DNA of 64,000 nt. Origin: Lucifuga dentata. Lineage: Eukaryota; Chordata; Actinopteri; Ophidiiformes; Bythitidae. Shown in pieces: positions 13,552-26,573 of this stretch. Made by a program: the position numbers and the translations under genes. How positions within the stretch are numbered: position 1 is the first letter of the stretch; each line of letters opens with the position of its first letter. The notes beneath the pieces are model-generated. The model was not told the origin of the DNA and made no database searches. It worked only from the letters and a program-made list of their open reading frames with translations. Where the stretch lies: the NCBI GenBank assembly GCA_014773175.1, contig VXCM01000134.1, positions 181,494 through 245,493 on the forward strand. The letters are read 5' to 3'.

Positions 13552-15108
13552 ATGTGCGTTTGCTTTATGCAGCTCCAAAACACCATTTTTCAAACAGCAT
13601 TTAATTTGCTTGTCTATTTCATGATGACTTTCACAGAAACACATGCAGGGAGGGACCACGAATGATGGAGCACTGAGGAAGGATGAAAGAAGCGATTTTG
13701 AAAGGATGGAGTGAATGAAGATGTTAAGGCACTGAGGGAGGATATGAGCATGGGGAGATGGAGGGATTGATGATAAAGAGACAGAAGTGAAAGGGTGAGT
13801 GAATGAAAATGTCAAGGAACAGATGAATGAATGGATAGGTGGACAAGAGCAGCTTTAATAATTTAAAGAGAAAGGAGCTGAGGTTCCTTTTCACATGGTG
13901 ATCGCAGAATTTTTATCTCAAAATTGTCTTTTCAGGGATTAAATTAAAAAGTTTTAGGATCCCTATAAGACTCTTTAATTTCAAACAAAACCTAGCAAAA
14001 GATTCAAAATTTTAACATGAGGTTTGTGCAGAAATTTGGCAGTTTTACACCTTACATTAAAATGCAACCTCTGTATCAGGATATATTATCTGGTGCACTG
14101 GGATTCGATCTAAGTAGGTTGGTCACTACAATATTAGAACCCTTGTCTCCTCTTTGCTCCATGATCAACCTTCATCCATTCAATATAGCTTTATTTATCA
14201 AAAGCAATCAGAGCCGGAACAAAAGGCAGAGGTGACATTTTCAACTTGTTGGCAGATTTGTTTCTCATAAATGTATCCCAGATGTGCGGATTGATTTTAC
14301 ATGTGACTGAGATCCGATCACAATGCAAGATCTGATTGCATTCTGATTGCAATGCTTTGTGTGTGCATGTATACGTGTATACCTTGCATTAACATACAGT
14401 ATGTTTTTCCTTATCTGGAGGAAGTATCTGATACTTATATTTTTTATAAGGTGTAAACAGGCTTAAATAGCCTTTAAGTTCACACAATGAAAAAGACTAG
14501 ATTGATATAAAAAAAAAAAAAATCCCTGAATCAAGCTGCTCAAGCTCTGGTCTCAATCATAAAAGCAATTTCCTTTAACGATGCCGTGAATGCAGACGCA
14601 GCATTTCATAACCCAAAAGTTTAAGAAGGACTGCCAAGGAGCCTCACTGGTCGTCTCACTGGCAATGCTGCTGAGTGATTTGTAGGCCTTTCTAACACAA
14701 AGACACACAATCTCACTCACACTCTAAAAGATAACAAAGGCTGAGGGCAGCCAGGCTGGTGCTGACTAGCAAACTGTGGTATGGTAGCTGAGAAGGGACA
14801 TTAGGTACCAAGATGCTGACACTGTCCTTTCATCATTAGATAAATGACAACACCATCACTCTTTCCATCTTTTTGCTGTAACCTCGCTCTGCTTTTCCTT
14901 CATCTCTTCTTCTCCATTATAGATGAAGTATAGAACAAAATCCAAATGGTAAATAACAAGTAAACAGTTAAGATCCATAATACAAAATTTAAAATGTGAT
15001 TTACTGTGGGGGACAAATGGAGAGACTGAGGACTCTGAGCAGCACCATCAGACTGTTGACCAGATTGACTCAGCAGGGGGTGGAGGGCTTTATAAACTCA
15101 CACACGCA

Positions 15109-15161
<53 letters not shown>

Positions 15162-17692
15162 CTGTGTCTCTCTAAGAAGTTTGTTCAGAAGCGGCTTCCA
15201 GGACCATGGTCGAGTGTAGGACATCAACAACTAACTTCAAAACAGCAGTCTCTTTCTTCACTTTTGATTTTTATTGTTCCATATTATTAGAAGAATATTT
15301 GCTATTTGACTGACTGTATATAAGTGATTAAATAATGGACATGATGGCAGTACTTCTTATACTCTCCACTCAATGAAAAAAGAGGTGGGTTTTAGTCATG
15401 CAAATTGCACAAGTTCTTTTTATTTTTCAATTAAAAATTCATCTTAGCCTTAGTCTAGGTTTAATGCACACCTGCAAAGCTGATTAAAAGATTTGCTTTA
15501 GGCTCACTTCCTATTCTTCTGCCTTCCATCATCTCTTAATTACTTCTTTTTCCCTTAACTATCTTTCCACACATCACCCTCTGTTTTATCCATCCATCAC
15601 TTTCCTGTGAGTTAGCTACAGCTAAAATCCTTACGGGATCTGCAGTCCATGGAGAAACCCCCATTGGCTAAACTGCATCTCCAGTTTCTCCATCAGGAAA
15701 AAACACAGTGTGTGTGACTCTGTGTGTGTGTATGTGTATTAGTTTTTGAGAAAGAATGAGGGTGTAAAGCGCAAAGCTAGATGTGGTGTCAGACCGCAGG
15801 ATAAACACATGTGACCGCTAGCAGGAGGAGAACGGTGGTGATGGAAAAACCAGCTGCGACCAGTGGAACTCTCCTCTGGTTTAATTGCAGCTGCAATCAT
15901 TTTCAAGTGCCTCAGTACTGTGAGCTTCATTTCTGCACTGCATGATGATACATCATGCCTTAACACCTCAGAGAGAAGCAGCTTAAAAACTTGTCCAACC
16001 AGATCTGCAATAAGCTGAACTCTGACCATGAAGCAATAGGAACCAGATGGGATGTGAAAAGCAGAATGTGCTGTTTGAAGTGATGTAAGGTATCGCTGTG
16101 AGCTCAGAGGCATATGCTGATTCTGGTTCAGTCATAAACCTTTAAGCAAAACCAAATGAACAGCAGTGGAATGAATCTACTTGCTGTAACTGCAGACACT
16201 GGCTGAATTTGGGGTTTGCAGTCACCTCTTATTGCCGATATTGCATCTCACGTTACAATGTTCATGTGTGTGGGTGCATGCATGTCTACACGTGTATGTT
16301 GCCCTAATTGCCCTGAGTAATGTGCGTATACTCTCAGAAATCTTGCAACATGAAGAGTACGTTTTTGTACTCCAGAGAACTGCTTATAGATGTAACACTA
16401 GAGCCACATTCTGACCCTTTCTGCTCAGACCAGATATGTACTGTACCTTTTGTTACTTAATAGTAACAAAAGGTACAGTTACTTAACAGTACTTTTAAAG
16501 GTCCAAATTTGCAGAAACATGCACTATATTGTTCCCAGATTTGTGCTTATAGGGTGTAGGTCCAGCAACAATCATCGTACTCCAAAATTTACAACTCTGT
16601 TCTTCTTTTATGAGTGTTTATGCATGAAATACTGAATCTGTGTGTTTGTGCGTAAATATGATCCTACCTTATGGTTTTTGCCGTGTCTGTAGACCATCCA
16701 GTCCTCTCCGTTGGTGCTGACCTCCAGCTTGAAGGTGGTCACGTAATAAGACTTTTGTGTTTCCTTGGAAATGGCACCCTGTGTCGCGATGCCTGTAAGG
16801 ACCTTCAAAACATGGAGGTCCACCTGTAGGGGAGAGGGGAGTAGCTGCCTGTTAATGCCAATGTTCATCATGCATTTCTTGACACCCACATACATCAAAA
16901 TACATTGAGGACTGATAAACCTCCAGCTGGCCGCTGCAGGTGAGTGTCTGGTGTTCTCTGTGTATGACTTCTCCTTTGAGAAGCTCCATAGAAAGTGCTA
17001 AAGTAAAACTGTTTGGTGAACATTTTCTAAATTTCCACCCTATATTGAAGCAAATCCTCAGTCTAAACTCAGGCCATAAATGCAATTTCCAAACCTAAAC
17101 TATCCCCTGAAAATGTAACCAATGCAAAAATGTCCTCATTCTGAAGGTCTAACTCTAAAACTGGTCTAGGTCTAACTAAGTAGGTATATGAACACATAAA
17201 CACACCTCAACTTATCAGCATCCATCTCTCTCACCTTCACAGTTCCGCATTATTCTCCTGCCAAACTGCGTGTCCCACTCGTCTCTCCTGGTGGGTCGAT
17301 AATAATGACCTGGAGCTCATTTAAATTTCCTCCTATACAATAACCTTAATCACCTCCCATCCTGATGGTGGATGCTACTCTACGTGTCTAGCATGCTGCT
17401 AGCTGTGTTGAACTACGTGAACAGCATTATGTGCTACATGCAGGGTACAAGCTCCTGCATTTCAAGGTCCCTAAAGGATGCATTATTTTGCACAAAAATT
17501 GGCATTTCCAAGCAAATATGTTACCCCATGAGATACTATATGAGAGGGAATAAGGACTGCAAACAAGTGAGGCTGCAGATAAACAGAGTTTAGGATGAGA
17601 AAGGTTCTGCTGCAGGTTAGAATATTTATCCTGCTGCTTTGGTGCTGCTCAAACCAACAGATTAATTAGAACAGGTTGTGCTGTGGTAGTAT

Positions 17693-17745
<53 letters not shown>

Positions 17746-17846
17746 ACTGGGGTATAGTACAAAACACTGAGGGAGGTAAAATGCTGTGTTTGTTATCTGT
17801 CAGAGAGACAGGTGTTTTAGATTACTTCCAACACACACACTCGCGT

Positions 17847-17896
<50 letters not shown>

Positions 17897-17991
17897 GCTT
17901 AGGGCCAGACGGAGATCCACCAAGACAACTAATCGATAGTCCGGAACTGAGGAGAGGAAGCAATGAGAGATGTGGGGAAAGGAATAAGAGC

Positions 17992-18040
<49 letters not shown>

Positions 18041-19032
18041 TAAGTGAACCTTCGCTGGGAAGACTGCTCATCAATCACTAAGCTGTTAGAGTCACAGAGT
18101 CACCAGCACCTACATCATCAATCTGCACCACACCTCGCTGAACCAGGCCAGATCAGAGGAGGTAGAATAGAATAGAATAGAATAGAATAGAATAGAATAG
18201 AATAGCACAGCACAGCACAGCACAGCATAGCATAGAATAGAATAGAATAACATAACATTAGAGAATGGGCCCCAGACAGAGATTTAAAACACACACGTGG
18301 CTCTTGAGCCAACAAAGCAACATATACACATGCCTAAACTACATAGTTATACATGCACGTACACACATGCACATATTCAGTCATAAGAGCCTACAGGATG
18401 CAAGATGCAAGAAGGTGAGGCATGTTGGCATTTACGACAGCTGCTTGTCAAGATGAGAGTTACTGAAGATGCACACGCACGCACACACACACGCTTAGTC
18501 TCTGCTGGGTGTTAACACAGGGGAACAGCTGAGAGCCTCTGTGGAACGCAGCGACTCAGCCACAACTCCAGCGACCAGAGAGAGACGGAAAGACAGAATT
18601 TTTTGAAACATTGCAAACAATAAAATGTAAGTCAGGTGTGTTTTTACTGGCTGGGTGGAAAGAAAAATAGAACACCTGAATATCAGATACAACAAATTCC
18701 TCCATCTAAACTTGGATTATGTCCAAAGAACTCACTCTTGAACTGTTGCACCATTTATTGGGTCGATAGCTGCAAACCTACCATTAATCATATGCAATTT
18801 ATGTATTTCCATTTCAATTTACTGCACCTTTTTGGACAAACATAAAGTTTTTCTGCAAAAAAAAAAAAAAAAAATTACAAAAATTTACAGTTAACATCTG
18901 TACAGTTTTAAACTTGATACATCAGAATTCACTCAAAAACATAGTTGGACGAACATGCTGTTGTTATTTGGGAAATAACAACAGCATGAGCAGGAATATA
19001 GAGAGAGGAAAGTGGGAGTGGGATTGGGGGAG

Positions 19033-19067
<35 letters not shown>

Positions 19068-22000
19068 GTCAGCTGCAGTGGAGGTAAGACAGGCAGGAAG
19101 AGTGAGACGGACGGACCTTGGACTTGTTCTGTCTTTTGGCTACAGTTTCCTTCCTGTGTTAACTTGCCCAGAGCTTAACTGAGCTGGAACTCAAATCAGA
19201 ACTCTCATCTTGGAATATCTGTGGCTATCTGTCTGTGTGTTTTGACATTTAAGAATGTGCTGTCTGTATATTATTCAAATTTGATTACGTACATGCATGA
19301 GTTTATAATTACGTAACGTGTTAATGGTGTGAATATAGTGGCCCGGCATAAAGGTACTGTCAAACAAACATCAAGTGATTAAAGCACAAATGAGTAAGAT
19401 GTATACATGGACGGATTTCAGAAGATTCTGTTGTTTGCTGAAAACTCACAAATTAGTTAATTTAAAAACTCACAAATTTGCTAGTTTTTCATACTGACTT
19501 TTAAAACTGGCAAATTACGTTGTGACTGTGCTTGCAGTAAAAGTACATGATCTTGTTAAATTATACTTTTCCATTGGATTTAACAATAAAGAAAATTGTG
19601 CTTTTAGTGCAAAATCATCAAATTAGCATACGCATATGGACATTTAAAACATAGGGCATATGGACAGCATACTGACTTTTTTAAAGTTTTTAAACTCGCA
19701 AATTTAAAAACTCAAAATAATGCCCCCTCATTTTTTTTTCTTCATATGGCCCAAATACACCATCGTAAATTATAGTGTTTCCATGACATTTAAAAAAAAC
19801 TATTCACTTAATCAGGGTGTAATCGAAGTTTAACATGCTTGCTAACATACTGACTGCAAACTAAACACACTTGGTATCATTTCTCCAAATATCTTACAGG
19901 TAAGTTACCCAAAGAAAATACCTTGTCACAGTTTATTAAAGAGATGGCAAAGGTTGGTACTGCTACAAGATTTGAGTCTGGAAAACAAACTGAAACAAAC
20001 TAAGAGTCAGCAGTTAGAATCCAGACCAACTATGGTATCACTATGCAATCAGCTGCCATGTTTGTTTGCATCTAGTCAGGTGTGAGAAGGTCTCAACAAG
20101 TACTGCACCTTCCAGCTGTATTTCATGCAATCCACCTAAAATCCTGTCTGTCCAACCAACTGTCAGATTACAATGATTTAAGTCAAATATGTGGGCATTA
20201 AGATCTAATCTTTTGTTTACAGTCTCGCTGAGAACTGTCTTGGGGTGTGTGAACCTCATATTCCCAGGTGTCCCCTTTCCACTCTCACCCACACAGCTAT
20301 GTAACTCAGGCTTGGCATGTGGATGGTGTAAATTTGGCACTGATACAGAATAGAAGAAACAATGCCTTCCCCTGGCACTGAGCTTGATATACCTCCCTCC
20401 CTTCCTCTCTCTCACACAAACACACACACTGACACAAATATAGCCGTGGTAGAGTTATTATGTGTGACATGTCAACACAAGGAAAAGGCTTGCTGTTGAA
20501 ATGAGCATGTGATCTGTTTTGCTTCACACAGAGTAAATTTGTTTTAGAATAGACTGCACTCGCAACTCCATTTGTCTCTTTAATACTCCATCGATAAACA
20601 GCAACTCAGTAAAGACATTTAACATACCTGTATGTATTCCCTGTTGCTGTCTTCGTTGGGCGTCCATGCATTGTCATTGTAGTTGAGTCGAGCCTGGCGT
20701 GGCAGCCAGTGGCCATCGTAGAAACTCGATGACGCTGTGATCTGGTCATCTGTGATTTTACCCGACTCCATACCGAATGCATTGCTGCAGTGGAAAGCTA
20801 CAAAGAGGGCGTGAGAGGAGAGAAGAGGAGAATGTTCACAAATATTATTAACAGTTTCATTTAAGGAGACTTTTGTCTTATTTTAACCACATTTTATACC
20901 CCTCAAATCCCAAAATTACAAAGTTTCCAGGAACTTAAAGTACTGTACTACCCATTTTGCATGTTTGAGCCTAATATCTTCAATTTTCATACATGTAAGG
21001 CTACCGACAATCATTTCCCAAAGGATTAAACCGTATTTCAGCTTTCAAAATCTCTTAATCTTTCAAAATCAAATATTCAAGTGATACACCACCTTAAAAA
21101 TCAGTGCTGCCTGTTAATGTTATGCAAAATTATAAAGTCACGGTCTTCTAAATTTTTTGATAAACACAGGTCTTCTTTTGGGACTATATTCCCCGGTGGA
21201 GACATACATTCACTCCACACTTTTTATTGCGCTTAAACACTAAAATTACAAAACTTCGAAAAAACCTGAATATACGTGTTGTTCATGATGATGGATTACC
21301 TATCACAAAAACGTTTCAGTTATCAACAAGTTGATTTTAGTAGCGTACCAGAATGAACTGAAACTAATGGCGGTCTGGAAGGTAGAAAAATTTTTTTTTT
21401 AACTCACTGTTCCAATCGTATGTTTTGGGAAATGATTGTTAGTAACCTTACATGTATGAAAATTATTTAAAAATTAAAATATATTAGGCTCAAACATGCT
21501 AAATGACTGGTATGGTTCTTTAAACTTACTTTCGCTGACTTCCTTGTGCGTCATGTTGTATCGAGCCGAGAAGCCATCTTTAGCCACAGCCATGTCAGTG
21601 TGGAAGGACAGAGAGAGAATCCCAGTGGATGACTGGATCTCAGGAGGCACTCTGGTCCCACAGTATCGACCAATCAGAGGGCCCACTGCCAATTAGACAC
21701 GAATTCATGGATTAGCCATCAAGTGGATCGCCATTAAAATTCTGATGGAAATCAGTTGCTAATATAAATGCTGTTCTAAGCAGATTGGATAAAATGCAGA
21801 CTAGTTGAAGAAAACTGCATATGTATGGATTTGGTAAAAGCTAAAACTAAAACAAAAAGGTAAAAACAAAGAAAATGGATATTACAAAGATAAACATGTT
21901 GAAAATTCACATAATCTTTTACATTAAACCGCTCTATCTCTGGACTGGACATGGTTTTCCATTGTTTGTATGTGTGTGTGTGTGCATGAATCCAGGGAAC

Positions 22001-22083
22001 TAAGTGATTCCTCTCCTGTCTCCTTCTCTAATACCACAACTTGTATATGTCAACACAAACAGATGAGTGTGATTTAGAGCCCT

Positions 22084-22122
<39 letters not shown>

Positions 22123-25002
22123 GCGTGTGTGTGTATGTGTGGAGGATGGGGTGGGAGCACTCTAATAAATTCATCCTGTTATTCCCTGACTTCTCTCTCT
22201 CTCTGTGCGTGCACACACACATATTGAGAAGGCCTACGGTGGAGGAGGAAGATGAGAAAAGAAATAACAGGCAATCGATCAGTGCTATTGATTTTTTTTT
22301 TCTTTTTGGAGTAGGTGGATATTTGAAATAGGACTCTTGAGCAAATAACTGTAATAGCTCTTTCTTGATGGTGGTGAGGATAAAAGAAAAATACGGAGAA
22401 GAGAAGAGAAGAGAAGAGAAGAGAAGAGAAGAGAAGAGAAGAGAAGAGAAGGGCATTTCATATCCTGAAATATTATATCTGACCATGTTTTCATACAATT
22501 CTGGTCCTTTCTTCCTCCTCCCTCTTCACTCCATCCTCTGATAGCTCTACCAGTCACAGCAAAAGGCCTTTTGTCTTCTCTTTCTGTTCCATTCCTCTGT
22601 TTTTTTTTTTGCCTTTTTAGCATTTAAAAGTCAGCAACACGTGTCTCTTCATTTTCCCTCAGCCACTTAACTGCTCTTTTCTGCTATTCATTCCACTTAA
22701 AAAAAAAATACTAAAAATGTTGTGGGCTTTTCCTTTTCCTTTTCACTGCTCTCTTTACTTTGTACAATCTCTCAAGCATTTTCTTTGCCCCTAGGCGCTA
22801 TATTTATATTTAAAAGTGGCATTTATTGATTCTATTCAATTTTTTTAAGTAACTTGCAAGATGAGCGAATTTTTCAATCACGACTTTGCACGGGTGTGAA
22901 GAGAAGGAGGCCGAATGGAAAGGACTGAATATGCACCAGCAAATGTTTGTTTTCCCTGCAGCTATAGCATATTTCTTGTGGTCCTCTCTCCTTCCTTGTA
23001 CATGTATTTTTCTCTGTGGATCTTCCTCTTCCTCCTCTTTTCCAATCTTGTTCTTGAAGCCAGAGCAAAGGTCTTCTGGCCCTCAATTGTTTATTTCAAA
23101 ATCTCCTTCTCGCTGCTGATGGACTTCCCACTGACCTTCCATGGCTCTCTTCCTCTTCCATCTTTTGAAACCAGATCCAACTTCTATGTGTGTTAGATTT
23201 ATCCTTCAAAATCCTCCCAGGCTTTCTAGCAGCTACAACAGAAATATCCAGGCGTTCTACCGATCCTCCTCTCATCTCCCCTCCTTTCTTTCTCCTCTCC
23301 TTTCTTCCTCCTCTCAGCAACTCCTATTTTATTTTCCCCCAATAAAGTGTTCTTTCCACATAGCAGGTGTCAACAACCTGCCTGTAAGCTCCGCTTTCAT
23401 CTACCAACACACACCTACTAAAATAGTTGCTGTTCCTCCTCATCAATAATACAGATGTAGGCAGGGCAGAAAATTTACAGCATTTTCACTTTGTTCAATG
23501 CACATGGCTGAATTGTTGTTTATCATCGCCATCATCATCAACAAGATCCTCCACGTCAACAGTATTATTATAATCACAGTTAATCAATTGATTGACTCAC
23601 CTCCAGGAAGCCCATCCCACACTTCCAGCCAGTCGTACTTGCAGTCCCCCTCTCCGCCCGGCAGGGGGTCATTCTCTAAGTCAAAGGTGAGGAAGGTAAG
23701 GGTGACATCCATGCTTGGGGGGACGATGACAATGAAGGAGCACTCAAGATTGTGAGGGTATTTGTCAGGAAATCCCGGGGACTCGATGAGACCTGAGGGG
23801 CTGGTGAAGTTACGGGAACAGTCCGAGCCTGGAGCGAAGGCACAGAGAGACAAGAAACATTTGATTACACACTCTGTAGCAGCTGTAGTTTAAGAAACTG
23901 ATGTAAATCACTTTGGCCTCTTCTCATATAGCAAGACTTCCATCCTAAATCGGTATGGTAAGTAATGTCAATCTGATACTTTTTTTAATGCTGACTGTAA
24001 TAACAATTATTACATAATTTAACAGCAAAACTGAAAATTCACCTAATGACCTCTATCCTCACTTTCCATTAACAAGGATGCACATATGCACCAGTGACAT
24101 AATGGCCTACGGTAGGACAACTATGTAAACCATTTTGGAGAACTTTGGATTTATTTCAGGACCATATTGTGCTCTAAAATCGCTAAAGTTGGGAAGGCCT
24201 TTACCAAGAGACGGAAGCTTTTCTCAGCTGTTCACAAGTTTGATTTGATGTTCTTTCAAACAGAGAGACTTTCATCACCAGGATTAAAGGCCTGCTTTAT
24301 ACTTAGCACGGACATGGATGTGGATGCCTCTGAAACAGACCGTCTGCATGTTCTGGCATTCATGCTTCTCGTGCTTTCATGACGACCGAGCAAGACGACT
24401 GTGCACTTCAAAGGTGGCGTGACTGGACAAAGTCGCTCTTAACAACGGTTGGTTAACCGCCCCCAAACACGAAAACAAACCCACACCTCTTCTCTCAGTC
24501 AGTCATCAATGAAGGCGCATTTATGTCACACGAACGCTGTCCATGTTGTTTCAAAAAATCAAGTGGTGTGTGACCACGCCATCGAACCTCAAAGCAGCCT
24601 CTGCGACCGGCTGTTTTGGCTGCAATTACATCATATTTTCTGCGCAGCCACTGTCACGTCCGCCATCATGTTAAGCATGAATCAGCCTTAAAGGCATGCG
24701 TTTCTGCTCAGATGGCAAATAGAAATTTCTACCTTTGAACCAGAGATACAACTGCCAGCAGAGACAAGGATCGCAATCAATCGGTAAGCAGCATGACCTT
24801 TAACTAAATGTGGTTAGCTTACTTTTGCACTGAAGTAATGCAAGTGAGAATCTTCTGGGCCTAAACAAGCATGTTGCTGTCACTCTGGGAGGAAGATTGA
24901 TTGCTATGCAGGTCATTTAGGAGTTTCAGCTCAAAAACATGACATACATTTCAACCAGAAGAGGTTTGATCTGATTATGTGTGACTGAGAGACAAAGATA
25001 TG

Positions 25003-25056
<54 letters not shown>

Positions 25057-26532
25057 GTGGATGAGCGTCAGAAGGTTTGAGCTCCCACTCAGCAAAACAC
25101 ATCCCTCTGAGTATCTTTGAGCAAGACGTACTCTAATCTCACTCTAATCTTTCTAGGAAGGGGGGCAACCCAAAAGAAGCGTTGGCAGAGTGTCATACAC
25201 ACAAAGAGTCAGAAAAAGAGTGTGAGAGAGACACCAGATGATACGAAGGTATAACAGGAAGAAAGAGAGACAATAGTATGGTTGGATGCTTTAAGAGTCA
25301 CATACAGGCATGTGTATCATCATACATGTACATGCCTGTATACATACACACACACACACACACACACACACTGAGGAGGAGAGGAATCTGCATATATATC
25401 ATGGGATCAGACACAAATGTACAGTAATCCAGGGTACTTTGTTTCTGAATGACTGTAATACCTTCTCTATTAATACACCCACAGACACATTATGGAGTGG
25501 GTGGGGAGGCACCAACTGGTCTATTATTCCACTCCACCCAGTCATGCTTAATGACTCCCACCCCCACCACCCATCCCCACCCTCCCTCGCTACAACAATA
25601 CAGACACATACAGATAATGAAGCTTGCAAACACACACGCACACACACATGTATGCACATAATAAAAGCAGACATTTGCAAGCATACACTCATCATATATA
25701 CCGTACACATGCATACACAAATGCTTTCTGCATGACACACACACACACACACAGCCTGTTAAGCCTCTTACAGTAACCCCCAGTCTGTTTGGGTGTCTAC
25801 TAAGCAGACAGTTGTTGTGCTGAAGTGTGTGTGTGTTAGTAAATGAAGAGAAATTAACTAAGGAAACAGTTCCAGAGCACGTACCATTTTGCATGTAAGT
25901 GATTAAATGATAGGTAGAATGAGAAAGTGTGTATTCATGCTGATTTATATGAAGCTTTACTGAACAAGCAACTACACACTAATACAGAAACTCAAACTAA
26001 AACTAAAATGGTTTATTTCACTGGATATTTCCATGGAAACTAGGTTATTACATCAGGACGAGTCCAGCCTCAGACAGTCGGTTTACAAATGGAAAGACAG
26101 GCAGAATGTCTGCATATGTCTCTGTGAGAGGGCGTTTATTCTTTTCTGTTTAGTCTCTAATATTCATAATCACAGAACCTTACATTCTGTAGGTGATGTA
26201 GTTTCTGCTGCCTTCATCCCTTCAACTTCCTCTTCTCTGATTTTTATTTGGCTAAAATTCACTCTGGAATGTCATTGATTTGGTGAAGATATAACAGATT
26301 TGAAATACACACAACATTTGTGCTGTTTCTAATGTTTGGCTGTCTTATCATGGTCACTGACTGATCATCACTCACCAATATTTTCATTTTCATTATATCT
26401 ATTTTAACTGTAAATTATCTGCTTGTCAATTTTACTGTATGTCTGTTGCCTGTCTGTCTGGTTTCTGTCCTACTTTCCAGCCTTGATTTAGTTGTTATTG
26501 TGACCTTCTTTCACATACAATCACCTCAGACA

Positions 26533-26573
<41 letters not shown>

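Larger units (their letters stand above)
5413..16667 (-). other. nrp2: nrp2 intron 7 (11.3 kb)
   Basis: Separates the second and third b1 exons. It holds a nested repeat with an hspe1 fragment (8.1-9.0 kb), two back-to-back Harbinger-like MITEs (9.5-10.2 kb), an old repeat at 5.5-6.0 kb, many CA/TG repeats, a TTTC array and a perfect hairpin near 16.44 kb. No exon is seen. Confidence 0.9.
16824..20627 (-). other. nrp2: nrp2 intron 6 (3.8 kb)
   Basis: Interrupts b1 in phase 0. It contains large CA, TG and GA microsatellites at 17.7-18.04 kb, an AATAG/CACAG pentanucleotide array at 18.16-18.25 kb and a perfect 16-bp hairpin at 18954-18988. The rest is AT-rich and shows no coding sequence. Confidence 0.9.
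21686..23600 (-). other. nrp2: nrp2 intron 4 (1.9 kb)
   Basis: Splits CUB2 between Gly222 and Val223. It holds a TG microsatellite (22087-22140), a GAGAA pentanucleotide array (22396-22450) and a pyrimidine-rich stretch at about 22.9-23.3 kb. No gene is seen. Confidence 0.9.

Noticed and set aside
22396..22450. Regularly spaced repeat resembling an array (also 43389-43455 and 18163-18249)
   Set aside because: These are uninterrupted pentanucleotide satellites with no unique spacers, in an animal genome; not CRISPR.
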